NCBI RefSeq assembly: GCF_037975245.1
Contig: NC_092574.1
Span: forward strand, 23,749,713 to 23,813,712
Direction: 5' to 3'
Length of the DNA stretch: 64,000 nucleotides
DNA from: Apostichopus japonicus
Lineage: Eukaryota > Echinodermata > Holothuroidea > Aspidochirotida > Stichopodidae
Part shown: piece after piece, positions 13,903 through 27,800 of the stretch
How the letters are laid out: each line of letters starts with the position of its first letter
Numbering within the stretch: the stretch's first letter is position 1
Made by a program: the position numbers and the translations under genes
Notes under the pieces: generated by a model
Told to the model about the DNA's origin: nothing
Databases searched by the model: none
The model's input: only the letters and a program-made list of their open reading frames with translations

Positions 13903-14243
13903 CTGGGGTGGGCAACCTACGGCCCGCCAGTGATTTTCTCAGTGATGTCTCAAGAAAAAGAAATAAAAATCAATCTATTTTACATCATCACAAAAAACGA
14001 GCTAGCTGCTTAGAATTATGCACTAATGATGCTGTCAGTTCGGCCTATTATCCCAATTACTTCAACGGTACTGTATTGACATTATGCTTTTTTTAATACA
14101 GATTAAACACACACACCTATTGCTTGAAAATCCTCGGAATCAAAGGTTTAAAAACAACAGCAGGTCGTTGGTTAGGTGCGGCCCAGTCAAATTTTCACAT
14201 CTTATATCTGGCCCATTCATTCAAAAAGGTTGCCCACCCCATG
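13903..14243. mobile_element. Non-autonomous hAT-type element
   Basis: Left end ctggggtgggcaacctacgg and right end read in reverse as catggggtgggcaacc form imperfect terminal inverted repeats typical of hAT. The heptamer tttagag lies immediately left (13896-13902) and again at 14249-14255, a few bases from the right end, so the target duplication is only tentative. Confidence 0.65.
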
Positions 14244-14309
14244 CAAAATTTAGAGACAAACCGGACGCAACATCTTGGGGACCAGGGGGTAAAAGTCGAC
14301 CGGCGCCTA

Positions 14310-14395
14310 TACTTAATGTACGGCTTGTATGTGTACCACATTGAGTAGAAGAACTTGAAGAAGCCTGTTGTCTTTGGTAGAGATCAATCCGTAGG
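14310..14395. repeat. Dispersed repeat, partial copy C
   Basis: Contains gtaccacattgagtagaaga and the aagcctgttgtctttgg stretch shared with the copies at 13.24 and 56.69 kb. Truncated on both sides. Confidence 0.6.
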
Positions 14396-17050
14396 CTGAA
14401 TACAAGAAAAGCTAGTTTCCATCTCAGTCATCGGCTGCCAATGTGAATATTGTTTGTCATATCTCAAGCCTTTTTGCTGTAGTACTTAGGTTGAAGTATG
14501 TTGTTCATTCTGGCCATACGCTACAGCCTAGTGTGTCACATTCATATATTATTATTATTATTCATGTAGCATCATCGAAACCGCACCGCAGTTTGCTTTT
14601 TGATTTGTTATGTTGATATACGTCACATTGCGTCAATATTATGCATTTATTGCATATATATTTATTGCGTATCTATAAAATCGCATTTAGGAATTAAATG
14701 TGTAAACAGATGACTAAGTTCCTTTCAGGGAGCGCACAGTACTACGTGTCCGTGCAGCTAGTGGATATTCTTACTCCAGACTTAGCATGATATTGCAACT
14801 TAACTTAACATGGGCGGAATAATTTTGCCATGTTCGTTAACTGGTAATGAAAAGTTTTCAGACGCATCAAAGCCTACACTATAGTAAAATTAGAGAAAGG
14901 GGGGGGGGGGGGGTGAGGTATACAGTGATAACAAATTGATATCAAATCACACGTAACCAACTAACTCTGGTATCTGTGTTAAACAAATGTATACCGCTGT
15001 TTCGATGCCTTACTGGGTAACATTGTATTGACCTACCCTGATGGCGGGTTACTGCCGGATCCCAATGACGTGAGAAAATTTATAATGTTCTAACTCGAAA
15101 AGAAACAAATTGAAATATCAATTGTCTTTGCCCTAGTTGAATCCCGGGATGTAATTTTCTTTCAAGGGGTGTGGGTGTGTGTGGGGGTGGGGAGGGGTGG
15201 GTGGGGGAGAAAAAGTGGACTTAACACACCTTGACACGGTTTCCTTTACACATGGTCTCATCTGTACAGACGCCGAGTTCGTATTTCAAATAACATTTGC
15301 CCTCACTCCTTTACGATTTCTTCACCAGAACAAAGGACTTGCAGAAGGTAAGGAAGCCGCAAATACTTTAAAAACAATCACATAATCCGAGAATGGTGAT
15401 TTATTGATATAGGCTAACCTTTTGGTGGCTCTTTCAATTATATAGCTTTGTTCACATTGTATGAAGACAATAACTGCCCATTTTATGAAATAAGCACTAA
15501 GAGAAGAGTATATTATGGCATGCATTCTATCCTATTCGCATTAGATTTAAAGGTATTTTGCGAAATAAGACTGAAATACTTTGAAAGAAAAATCATCGAA
15601 ACAACCTTATTCACTCTCTCAAGCCGACAGTCCCCTGAGATATACAGACCCGGCGCTACACCGTACTGTGAACTTCAACATGTGACAACTAATTGCAGCC
15701 TTTTACTGACACCAGAGTCACTCTTCCAGTACATATCCACCTTGGGACTTGTGGTGTATTAAACAATTCATTCGCCCGTCATGGCTATATCAATCTTGTT
15801 GTGTTTATAAAAAGTTAAACCACAATATCTAGCCTTTGAACTTATGTCATGTTAATATATGTTCCTATCATTCTCACCACAGCCTTGTCGTGTCACCCGG
15901 CCTCAGTATCATAAGCGCCATACCAGAGTGTGTGCAATGGTTAAATCGGATACCTTGGTATATGCTGTAGTAGTATAGTATTGACTCACTCCCAACGTTT
16001 ACTGTTTATATCATTAAGTGACCGATTTACCGATATATGACTAATTGGCCCCATCCTTCAATTTATAGGCCTACTGCAAAGTTAAGAACATGCAGTATGA
16101 TGACATCATTATATGCTAATCAGATGCAAATACAAGAACACCATCGAGGAATAACAAAACGTTCCAACTTACTTCACGGAAAAGCGGTAGTTCCATCTTA
16201 TCCCTTCTTTCTTCCAGACTTTACCTAACCTCACCTAGACCTCATGTAGATGACCCGGCCCTTCTTGTCATTCCGGTGTTGTTGCAACTGTGAATTCTGT
16301 TGTAGCGTTGAGTAAAGAGAGTGGTAACCTTCCTTTTAAAATAAAGATAAAATAGTGTAAACTATAGGAGAAAAAAAAAGAAGAGAAATCATCCAGATCA
16401 TAATTTTCAAAAGTCGAACATCCATTCCCAAGCTGACCACCCCACCCCGGCCCTTTTCACCCATATGCTACATTGAAACCAGGGTGACCATGTATCATGT
16501 TGACATTACGTATATTGTCCCTGGAAACTGAGCAGACACTGGCAGAGTATACCTTGCATGTCCCCGTTTTACATGTATGATCGTGACCAAAAGGCTGATA
16601 TAGCATAACATGCTCAAAGTTTACACTACGAAATACGGTACATGAGCCACTGATACAGGGGATGACCCTGCCGTTTGATCTTTTGTTCATAAATCAAATA
16701 TTTTACACCTGCAAAAAAAGGTCCTTCACAATACGATTAATTGACCTTTAGTGAAATTTTAATCAACTAAAAAGTTCCAACTATAGAAAGAAGTACATTA
16801 AAGCGAAATGTCGGCTGACAGTATGGTAACTATGGCCACAAGGAAACACTAAGTATGGAAGGCCGGGAATGCCACGATTATCTATCATACAAGTAACTAT
16901 GGATGGCCAACCAACAAATAATCATCACGCTTCACATGAGAAGTCTATGACACATGTATGCGGAAACCATGTATAATGACCAAGAACTGTAAAGGATCAT
17001 GTTTCTGCATGTGTTTTTTCCATCCATATGGCACGCCGTTTGTACAACAC
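14396..17050. other. No gene recognised
   Basis: Contains a 15-base G run at 14899-14913 and a GT/GGGT-rich stretch near 15165-15210. A 104-codon plus-strand frame at 15448-15762 resembles nothing I recognise. Confidence 0.4.
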
Positions 17051-17054
17051 TAAT

Positions 17055-17432
17055 GTTGCCGTCGCGGAAACTTAGGTTACCGGCGCGGATACTTAGGTTG
17101 CCGTCGCAGTAACTAAGGTTGCCGTCGCGGTAACTAAGGTTGCCGTAGAGAGAACGTAGGTTACCGTCGCGGATACTGAGCTGGTTGCCGTCGCGGTAAC
17201 TAAGGTTGCCGTCGCGAAAACTAAGATTGTCGTCGCGGTAACTAAGGTTGCCGTCGCGGGAACTAAGGTTGCCATCGCGGGAACTAAGGTTGCCGTCGAG
17301 GTAACTAAGGTGGCCGTCGCGGTAACTAAGGTGGCCGTCGCGGTAACTAATGTTGCCGTCGCGGTAACTAAGGTTGCCGTCGCGGAAAGTTAGGTTAACG
17401 TCGCAGAAACTTAGGTTGACGTCGAGGAAACG
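17055..17432. repeat. 21-bp CpG-rich minisatellite, about 18 units
   Basis: Unit approximately ggttgccgtcgcggtaactaa, with point variants between units. Almost every unit holds two or three CpG sites. Because 21 is divisible by 3, one minus-strand frame stays open and reads a seven-residue ATLVTAT repeat; I regard that as a by-product. Confidence 0.9.
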
Positions 17433-17439
17433 TCCGTAG

Positions 17440-19797
17440 GAATTTCAGTCCGCTATACCCAATTTCATTCCGTCGCGAGAACTTCCGCCGCATATGTGAG
17501 AAGTGACCTGACCTGTGGCGGTGGGCGCTGTCCTACTCCTACCAATCACATTACAGTATAGGCTAATACCTGGCATGTGTATTAACCACAAAAGTTAATA
17601 CATAGAAGCCATATCGCACCTGTTGACAACAATACGCTTTGCAGCTATATTTGAAGGTCGATCGTGCCATATTGGTACACCCAAAACAATGACTCGCGCA
17701 AAGGGTGCCTGCGTTATAGTAACGAGGTTTCGACCGACGAAATTGGTTACATCCTTCGAGTAAATTATTCTCCAGTCTGTTTTCGACAGTTTGGGTAGGC
17801 TTATATGTTTCCCCCTTAGTCTGATAGAAGAATGATGACTGGCACAATGAATATCAACGCATACTGGATGGCTGACATGTTTACCAGTCATTACGGTCAC
17901 GATACTGTCAATTTTCCATACCATAGCCATATCGTTTCTCAGACTTGTGGCTAAGATGTGTTGTATCTGCTGTGTTCACTGAGACTTTCCTTTAAAAGGA
18001 AAAGGTACTCTAACCGTACAATTTCTTCAAGTGACAACCCAACCCCCCAACCCCTCCCTCCCTCCCCATTATTGCTTCGCCAACGTCTCAGTTTGGCTAG
18101 TAACATTGGAAACCATTTTGGGTTATTTTGGCCTACTTAGTCATCTAACATTCACACATAGTCGCATAATGCTCCGTGATCTATTAAAGATTTATTATCA
18201 CAACTAGCGAATATTTACCCATTAAGTCCACCAAAGAAATGTTGTGTTTACCTCTAATTTAATGTACCTTTTTTTTTTTCGTATGCGAACATGTGAATTT
18301 TCTGGTACGATCTTGGGAAATAACGTATCAGTGTAGATTTTCGGTAATACCGTATCCGTTTCTTCAAAGGTGGGGAGAGAGGGTTCAGTCTGGGCGGGGG
18401 CACTAAACAAAAGGCAGTGACTTCAGGAAGCAAACGCAAAACTGACCTCAAAACTGCCCAACAATAGAACATCTGTGCATTCTGGCTGCACGTCACTTCT
18501 TGAATTGGAATCTTTTTCAACAAACGGGCACTTTGTAATTACAGTTGTCCTCATTCTGAAAAAAGGGGCATTACTTTTTCGTTTTTATTACCACCCTCCC
18601 CCTCCCCCGCTGCCCTTTACTCAAGTGACCGCCCGGCAAGGAATACTGTGAAGATATAGCTATATTATATGATACAAGAAATAACACACACGATTGAAGT
18701 CAATTTGAATGATTTATTCATACCCTGAAATTACTACAGTAAAAGAAAACTTTATACAAAGCAGCAAGTTGTGTAATTAGCCCTAAGAAAGGTTATGCAC
18801 ATGAGCTGTACTTCAAACTGTTGTCACCCTCATAGCTCTCTTCGCCGTAGGTAGTAGCCTATACAAAATATGTCAGCAAAAGACCTAGGTTTGGTCAGAA
18901 TTATCGGCAAGTTTTCATACCTTACAAAAGTACAGTGTGGGCAGGGATGAGGAGAAGTGGGGTTAATGTGGGGGGGGGGGTGTGAGGGAAGGGCGGGAGA
19001 GCGACGCCCAACATTAACGAGTAATGAAATCATTGTTATTAGTTTTTATCACCGAACAGGAAAAGTTTTATCACTAGAATAGTGAGATAAATTGTTTTGA
19101 GGCTAAAAGTACGTTTTTAAGATGCATGTCGAAACGTAGACTGAAACGCTGTGCAAACTACCCCTTACTGTAAAATACAAAAACACTAAAGATAAGGTGG
19201 TGGGCTTTATTCGATTACGAAATATGCCTTCGGTAAAGTTATTGGTTGGGAACAGAGCTACATGGCTCTGGCACAACGAAGGATCTGGGGGCGCTGTTTA
19301 TATAAGAATATGAATAAAGTTACCACAGTTGAAGAAATGCATAAATTTTTATCTTAAAACTATATACTACAATCTTTTATCAACAACAATTCTAAAAACT
19401 GTACATTGATTATGAACTATATGAATTCCTTAAAATAAGCAGATATCTTTCGGTAGCAAACATAAAAGTAATTTTAATGAGTAGGAAACGCTCAAGAAAG
19501 CAAAATGGCGTTTCACGTATTTCTTTGAATATATTAAGAATGAAGCTCTCTGACGTTTTCTGCTTCGGATGTCGCGATTGCAAGGTGATTTTCATATTTA
19601 ACCGTCATGTAAATGCGATAGGGGTTTTATACCCAATCTGGCGCATCGCTTACCTATATAGTATTGGCCTACAATCCTTCCCAGCTCCCAAAATCAAGAT
19701 ATCATGCTTTCAAGTAAGTTGTCACATACAAACACACACAGAACACACACATTATACACCCTATCATGATTGTTTATGATTAAGCCAACCAGAAGGC
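17440..19797. other. No gene recognised
   Basis: Non-coding apart from two overlapping minus-strand frames of about 94-111 codons near 17563-17930 with no recognised domain. An 11-base G run lies at 18970-18980. Confidence 0.4.
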
Positions 19798-20156
19798 CAA
19801 GAGTCTTTGCGATTGCTTGCCATATACGATAGTTTAGCACTTTTGTTTACAAGGTTTTCAGACTTTAACCACTCAACGTCCAATTTATGAACTCACCCAG
19901 GAGTACAAGCAATCGTCACTAAAGGTGTTATTTAGCGCAGAAATTATTTCTTATCAGACTCGTACAAGAACTCTGACAAATTTAAACTGTACTCGATCTC
20001 TCATAGAATCTTGTCTTTCATTGAATCAGATGATCTTACTCATGCGGGAAATAGCCTATATTTACAAATGCAAAACTATTCGTGCTCGTAGTTTATGGAG
20101 CTATGCACTCGTTCTCTAACACATAGAGCATACCATCACCATCGCAAAGACTCTTG
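19798..20156. repeat. Inverted-repeat pair, 16 bp arms
   Basis: Arms caagagtctttgcgat (19798-19813) and its exact reverse complement (20141-20156) bracket 327 bp. This could be a foldback-type insertion. No target duplication was found. Confidence 0.4.
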
Positions 20157-20754
20157 TTACCATCGGAACGGAATCAATGATGTTTTGTACCCTGCATATT
20201 GATTGAAGAATATTTAAATAAAAAAACTTTATATGTGAATATTAATGTCACCCGAAATTATCGAAATGAAAGTTGTACGATACAATATCATTTTGATAGT
20301 AGAAATGTTTTTTTTGTTTTTGTTTTTTTTTGCCTGTTAAAATTCATTGCATAATTTTTTATACCCCATAAGAAATAGACCTCAATACTTACAATAAAAA
20401 CGATATAAAAAGAAAAACCCAGAGAAATTCCGGGGAGCCTGTACTGGCTATATACAAATGTTGAAACACACATATTCACCCTGCTATTAGCTTGTAAAGT
20501 ATATATAAAATATTGAATGTAGTTCATTTTCATATTAATTTCAACCTTTATAAGGTCAAGTGAGAGCCCTGTTTGACCAATTGACATGATTTTGTAACGA
20601 AACATGCACAGTTTTGCAGTAGCATGAAGCCTTTCAAGTTCAACTCCTTACAGAATACAAATTATCTACAACTTTCTCATTTCTAAGCCTCTAAAAATTA
20701 ATATTGCTCCTGGCAATCACAGCCAGGTTTGGAAAATTTCCTTATTGTTAATAC

Positions 20755-20925
20755 CATTCTATACACTGTCCTCCCCTTATTATACTTCAAAGCATTCGTA
20801 CTAACAGTATACATCTGATTTGATTAAAACATGCTATTCATACTGCTGATACTGTCAGTACGAGTGCTTTCAAGCAGGACATGCAAATGCAGTATAGCAA
20901 AAACTGTCCTAACTTGGTGAAGACA
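20755..20925. mobile_element. Reverse copy of the 2.77-kb MITE-like family
   Basis: Read on the minus strand it aligns with 2766-2915: both have ctatactg, agcactcgta-type and gtactgt stretches in the same order. More diverged, without intact termini. Confidence 0.5.
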
Positions 20926-20970
20926 CATTTATGCAAATAGCAGAAGAGTTTCGCTCCATTTTGCCATTGA

Positions 20971-20989
20971 TTTATTTTGGGGTTTTATT
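20971..20989 (-). terminator. Candidate polyadenylation signals for the SLC6 gene
   Basis: Two AATAAA hexamers on the gene strand (20971-20976 and 20984-20989) lie about 0.7 kb past the stop codon. No closer perfect hexamer was noticed, but a variant signal nearer the stop is possible. Confidence 0.3.
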
Positions 20990-21683
20990 TTGGTTATTGG
21001 ACTTCGATGTGACTGTAATTAATGAAACAATCATAATTATATGACGTAATTTGTTTTATCTCGTCATTGTTTTTATCGACGACAAAAGGTTTTGGTTGAG
21101 TTGTTAGAATTCATAAAAGAATTGATAAAACAATGGAGCAATATATAGATATTAAGGATATTTCAGGATATTTATAACTATACGATTTAGTTGCAAAGCA
21201 AGTTTGCATTTAGTAGATTAAAGTTTAGGAACTTCATTTTTGCAGAGGTTTTTGAATAAAGAGTTACATGGAATGATTTGTCCGGGTCGCCGTTGTGATA
21301 TACACAACTTTCAGCGAATAAAGCGAAATGCTTTGGACAATTATTTTCAAGAATTACAATCGAGTTTTAAGGTTTCTGTGTTCAGCCTTCTTCAGCGAAA
21401 GCCCTTTCAGGAAAAAGATGTATCCCTCCTGATCCATTTTCTACTAAACTAAACTAAAATAAACTAAAACTACTTGTCCTAAACTAATACTGCTTGATTG
21501 CCAAAACAACTGGATAGCTGTTACAACAGCGAATTGATTAGATCAAGCGTTCAGTCGAAAATTAATTCATTAATTAATTACTGGATTGAAATAGAAAAAC
21601 ATCATGACAATTCTAACTAAATGCTTTGAGCAAGTAATGAACAATATTTACACACACAAAAACAAGGCAACTTTTGAGAAACT

Positions 21684-21818
21684 TCAGACTTTGGTGTCAG
21701 TGTCCCCAGGTATGCTTTTCGCCCCTCGACCTGGAAGGGGTCTGTAACCAGCTTCGATCCGATGAGCATTGTGACTAGGACCCCACTCTGGAGCAGGCTT
21801 GGACGCAGCAATGATCCG
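21684..21818 (-). CDS. SLC6 gene exon 14 (C-terminal tail and stop)
   Basis: 135 nt, residues 605-648 and TGA. It begins [14 protein letters not shown], matching the KERxxxxxxPxxxWGP tail of SLC6 carriers, then a basic, Gly/Pro-rich tail ending DTDTKV. The last four residues resemble a class I PDZ-binding end (T-K-V) only loosely. Acceptor tttcag. It is separated from exon 13 by an intron of about 2 kb. Confidence 0.93.
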   Translation of the reverse strand, partial: RIIAASKPAPEWGPSHNAHRIEAGYRPLPGRGAKSIPGDTDTKV

Positions 21819-24800
21819 CTGAAAAGTCAAAAGAGAAATATGTAACTGTTTTATCTTTCTTTTCCGTTCCTTTTATTCTCATTCTCATTTTCATTTTTTT
21901 TTGGGGGGGGGGGCAAATCTAGAAGACTGATATATTCTCACAAGATCAAGGAACTTGATGTAGAAATCAGAGCAAAATGTTATTACTGTTAAGCAAATTC
22001 GTTGGCGTAACAAATTTTGAGGACGAGGCGCACAGCAGTGTGGGGGAGACCCTTTAGCACTAGCTCTCGTGACGTTAACTCCTATCTACATTGCAAGGTC
22101 CATACTGACTTACTACATAAATATGTGTCAATACAGGAATCAGTGCGCATGCGCTAAGAGAGACTCGTCTTTTGTCTTTACCGCATATCGTGCACTAAAA
22201 GGTGTGCGTTACTCCTCATTGGTTATTTCTGAAATTTCCCCCTATCAATTAGGGGTTTGGATGGATGAAACGTGGTGCCCCTTCCACACATGTTTTAGGA
22301 TGTGCCAACTTTGGAAACAAAGCTAATCACAAGATATATTAACTGGCTGTCATATGACAACCCACCGTTTCCAGTATATACCGCCAGTCTTATATCACAG
22401 AATTAACCGACGATACGGACGGCAAGTTGCCCTCGGTGCCACCACGACTTGCCATAATAAACTTCGAAATTCATTCGTTAGCGACCATAACAAACTGTCA
22501 CTCTCCATTCAGTCATTTGCTGTGGAGACCATTATATCGATCTCGATTAAGGCTAAACAAAATTGTCCATCGTTCCAAGCGATATTTCGGCCAGAAAATC
22601 ATCAATTAAATAGTTGCGATCGATCCGTTTTTACTTACTTACGAGTTCGTCAAGTATCTATTTAGTTATTCATTTCTTGTTCTTTTTTGGAATTAAAAGT
22701 AAATGCTTGTCAACCTTTTCAAAAACCTTAAATGGAAATTTCACAACCCGGAAGAAGTGAACGTCGGACAAAGAAGGGGAAATCCCTCGCATCCCTCACT
22801 CGCACTGACACTATCTCTTTCTGTTGCTTCCTGTTTCTGGCTCTTTGATACGATTAATAAACAGTTTCTAAACGACTGTTTATTATTGTATTGCGCGTGC
22901 GCGCTGCAATATTGGCAATACTGGCCGAGTGAACGATACCTAACTGACTGGACGTTGAAACTTATAAAGTTTTATATAGTCTCTGTACACATACAGTAGC
23001 TGCGTCGCCAACTTATTCTGAGCCTGTCACGGCGCTCACGAGCGCCCTCACTACGTAGGTAACTACATGATTATACTCACTGTCCCTGGTGTGTTGTCCG
23101 CCCAAAACATAACACCATGAGCAACCGCAAAGTTTTTTTCATAATACTGCAAGCACTCCACGCGCATTACAATACTGCCTATTTGCAGAAAAATGCAGTT
23201 CTATAGTTTCCTTTGTCTCAAATCAAAGTGTTGCCTAACAATTTCTGAAATTGTTTCTTTTGCTGGTTGACCCTTAATTACCATCAAGCAGTACAGGACG
23301 CGAAAGCTCTTTCTCCATTCTTCCATGTGTATACTGGTTCCGTTTCGCTTGGAACAGTATCGTATACCAGGACCTCTTTGAACCAACATACCCCGTAGAA
23401 GAGCAAGTACCGTGGGGAAGGTGAAATATTCTATACGGCAACTTGATCTATGTTTTCTTGTTTTGTAACAATATACTCTCAAGGATTTCAAGGATGGTCA
23501 AGAAAAGAAATCAACGGAAATTCTACCTACATTTTTCAAAGGTTTGTTCGTTTATTTCAAAAAGTTTTGAAGAGAACCAGGACTCGTTACATTGGTTTGA
23601 AGATGGGTACGAAGTGAAGGGGAGGGGGGGTGGAGGGAGGGAGGAGGGGATCAGTAGGTTGGTGGGTGGATGGATGGAAGTGATTGTAGACTGGGTTTGG
23701 CGAGACCAAAAGAGGCGGTATCATAGTTTAGTGATGCCGTGACAATCTGGTGCGTTAATGTATTTCCACTAGTCAATTCTACTCACACTGAATCATCTCC
23801 GATTATTTAAGTTTCAGAAAATCAACTTTTTCAAAAATTTAAGGAAACGGAATCATAAGACTGATTCGCTCACCTCCTTTATAGTGCCCGTCTGTAAATA
23901 GATTACGTTGTAGATGGCGTAGCATATTATACAAAGTATACTCGTAAAGGTGAGGAACCATCCGATCGCCTGGGCCCAAGGCGGGTATGAATAATCACCG
24001 AGGGAGGCGGGTGTGTAGTCCACAAACGTATAAATAAGGACCACCTTGAAGAAGAAGAAGAAGAAAGAACGAAAATTCAGCTCGGTGGGTGAGAAATTAA
24101 CCCGTACTCTCTCTGATGTGTATTATTGCAAAACAGGAGCCATCATTTCCCACTTTCTTGCAATGACTTGAGTCAAACGAAAACAATGTTAATAATTTGT
24201 AGCATTACGTAAATAGAGTAGTCTATAAAGTCTGTTAATGTCTATTATTAAATATACATACATATGAATCATTTAGTAGTAAATAAATATATGCTACTGA
24301 ACGATTCGGGGGAAAATTGTTACTGCCAGCAAATAATTCATTTCAAGCCTTTATGGACGCAAGCAAGAAAAAAAAATCTTTTGGGTTGCATCCACACCGG
24401 TGTTGAGTACACATCCATCACAACGAGTACACACTGATCCACCACGGTGTTGAGTACACATCCACCACAACGAGTACACACTGATCCACCATGGTGTTGA
24501 GTACACATCCATCACAACGAGTACACACTGATCCACCACGGTGTTGAGTACACATCCACCACAACGAGTACACACTGATCCACCATGGTGTTGAGTACAC
24601 ATTCATCACAACGAGTGCACACTGATCCACCACGGTGTTGAGTACACATCCACCACAACGAGTACACACTGATCCACCATGGTGTTGAGTACACATCCAT
24701 CACGGTGTTGAGTACACATCAACCACCGTGTTGAGTACACATTCATCATCCAACACCGTGTTGAGTACACATTCATCATCCAACACCGTGTTGAGTACAC

Positions 24801-27800
24801 ATTCATCATCCAACACCGTGTTGAGTACACATTCATCAGAGAATAAACATCCAGTAACGGTGATAAGTATACACACTGACTAACAGAGAGTACACATATG
24901 AATGATACCACCACAGAGTACTATACTCACCACGATTAAGAGTGGAGCAATAACCAACCAGCAAACGAACCAAAAGTTATTCGGATAAAATCCTAACATA
25001 TGCCTCAAATCTTGCCTGAATTTTCTGTAACCTAAAATAGAAGAGAGAAAAAGAAGTAAAATCATTTTATCAGCTACTAATATCCGTCGAGCATTCTTTA
25101 TGCTAAGACGTAGTGTACAAACATTTACTGAAAATACATACAGTAAAACAGACAATAAAGCAGAGTTTACAAAATTAAGCAAAAATATTCACATTGAGAT
25201 ATGAGAGTGCGTTAATAGGGTAGATGTGGGTAAGCATAAGTCTTGAATAGATTCATGGTAGTACACACTGTTAAAGACGTCCCGTTTAACGTTAAACCCG
25301 TCCAAATGATTTCAAAATCGGTAAAAAAAAAAAATTTATAAAATAGACACAGAACATATCTTTCCTTAAATTAGGAAAACAATAAACTTTAATTTAAACA
25401 TACCATACACGTGACAGATAACGACAATTTCAATGAGTCCTAATATAATTGGAGAAAATCCTGCAGAATACCAGTCCAATAACTGCTCGACGTATATTCC
25501 ACCCTAGAAAGGAGAGAGAAAAAAAAATAATACCGATAAACAATCTTTCAAATGAAACTTGCGAAAAGTTATTTTATTCTGAAAAAAAGTTTTAGGAACA
25601 AAACGTTGCACCAACATAATCAATCGCTAGTTTCCTCTTCCATCTTGTTATTGTTACCCCAACCCCTCCCTTTTTTAAATATTTATTTATTTATTGGGTA
25701 ATTAAAATTGAGACACCCTGGTGGGGCCTGACTGTGCGGAAAGGTGAAAAGGAAGGGTGAAAGAGGGATGAGATAGATGATTTGGATACAAAGAATGATC
25801 AAATATGACAACTAATGCTTTTATAACTGTATAAGGGCACTGCAATGAACTTCTATAGTCCAACAAGCTATATAGAAATGACCATATACTGTTTTCAGTA
25901 CCTTAGCCTCTCTACACTGTAAAGCAAAATAGCTCCCTCTAAACACTGCGGCGACCCATAGTATACTCGATTGGATACTTAATCTTTATTGATGACACGT
26001 GATGACGTGTCGCTCGAAAGATGAAGATAGGTACGATCTTTAAAAATCACAGAGAGACAATTTGAAATAAAAATAGTCGCTTTTATTTCATTTCTCATCG
26101 ACGACAGCGGAAAATGGCCAAGTAAATTAAGGAAAGTATAGCTTTCAAATTATAATAACAGTTTGTTCGAAGCGATGAGTTTTACCGCGGCAGTTTAGCT
26201 CGCCGGTCCGTAAATGTGGGACATTAACTACATTGTTGGGAGGTGCAGGTTGAGCTATAAGATTTAAGGGAAAATCTATATCATAATAAAGTTACAAATC
26301 ACTTTTGTTGGTTTTTGTATATTCTCACCTCAAAGCAGAGCGGTAACCCGATGACTGCCATAGACGCACACGTGCCTAATATGATGAAGAACCTTTTCTT
26401 TTGGACCCAAGGAGCAATCTCTGATAATTCATCTACGATGGCTGTGATAACAGTCTCCAATGTAACGAACTGTTTGGAAATAAGCAATCAAGAAAATTGA
26501 TCAAAACATAGTTCATACCGTACCTGATTTTTGTTTCAAGGAAAAAGTTTCTTTCGGTCTCTAAATTTAGAAATGATGACATGTAATATTGCTGACCAGA
26601 CTCTATAGATAAGAAAATGCCAGATATATCTTGATATAGATAGATCCTAATTCTCGTTGGTAACTTAATATTCATGTATAGATATGTAAAATCGAAAAGA
26701 AATCATAATATACACATGCGTGTCTGTTAAACATTTCATTCAAATAAATTACAGAGGGATACTAACAAACCTTTTTCACAAACAAAATTAAATTATTATT
26801 AGCACAACCTTGTGTACATACCTCATTATAGACCTAATCTAAAAATCTACATATGCCTCATAACCTAGATAATCTTCACGGAGAATGAGGAGGATATTGA
26901 GATTAATTTGTTACAGATCACTGATCTGATGATCATCTTACCTGGCTGTCTAATCCGAGGGTGAACAGCATAAAAAAGAATATAACTGACCATAACTGAG
27001 GCAGTGGTAGTCTAGATAAAGCCTCTGGATAGGCTATGAAAGTTAATCCTGGACCTAAAACAAAACGAAAAAAAAAGGATCTTCTTCACACAAATGTAAG
27101 ATTTTATGTTTGCATGAAATAAGCATATCATATAGATCGAAATTGTCTCTCCTTATTATCACAACAAATAGGTGACATCTCAAGCTAAAATCCGACAGAA
27201 ACTCCATTTCCACGAACGAACTAAAAGAATGACATTTCCTTGGCATATTGCCGAATATAGATATTTTGGGAGGTGGAGGGGGGGGGGGAGTAGGTAATTG
27301 GGGGAGTAGGTAATTGGGTGCGTGGGTGTAGATGGAAAGATATCTGTTCATTGTTATTGCACATTAATTTTATATACAAATAAGGAATAACAATAAGACA
27401 ACAAAAAAATTACAGAAATCGTTAAGTCTGTAGGCTCAGTCATCCCGGCATATCCTTAGCGGGTGTCGATAAATGCACTGGAGTATTTATTAAAGCAGGC
27501 CTCAGTTGGTTTCCATTATAACGATTTCTGTCATACAAAGAACGATACATTGCATGTATAGTCTTAGCCACTTAGCATTGAGTGTAACAGGCGCTAATTT
27601 ATCATTCCTTAAGAAAAAGTGTAGGCCTTATGTGATAAATCGGCGCTTTAGATCAATCAGTCCAAACCAGGGGGATAGGAAGCTTCCAAAAAGTGGGGGG
27701 GGGGGGGGACCAACACCACAGGGGCACTTTCTCATTCCACAACCACCACTATAGTTATGCTATAAACCGATACACACCGGCCATATTACTTACATATATA

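Noticed and set aside
17093-17275. Minus-strand ATLVTAT repeat protein
   Set aside because: Direct translation of the 21-bp minisatellite; no start context or flanking coding.
23201-23491. 96-codon minus-strand frame as an extra SLC6 exon
   Set aside because: Exons 13 and 14 join in phase without it, and it has no SLC6 similarity.
24351-24914. Cys/Trp-rich minus-strand frames near exon 12
   Set aside because: Products of the 47-bp/30-bp minisatellite in the intron; overlapping frames all open.
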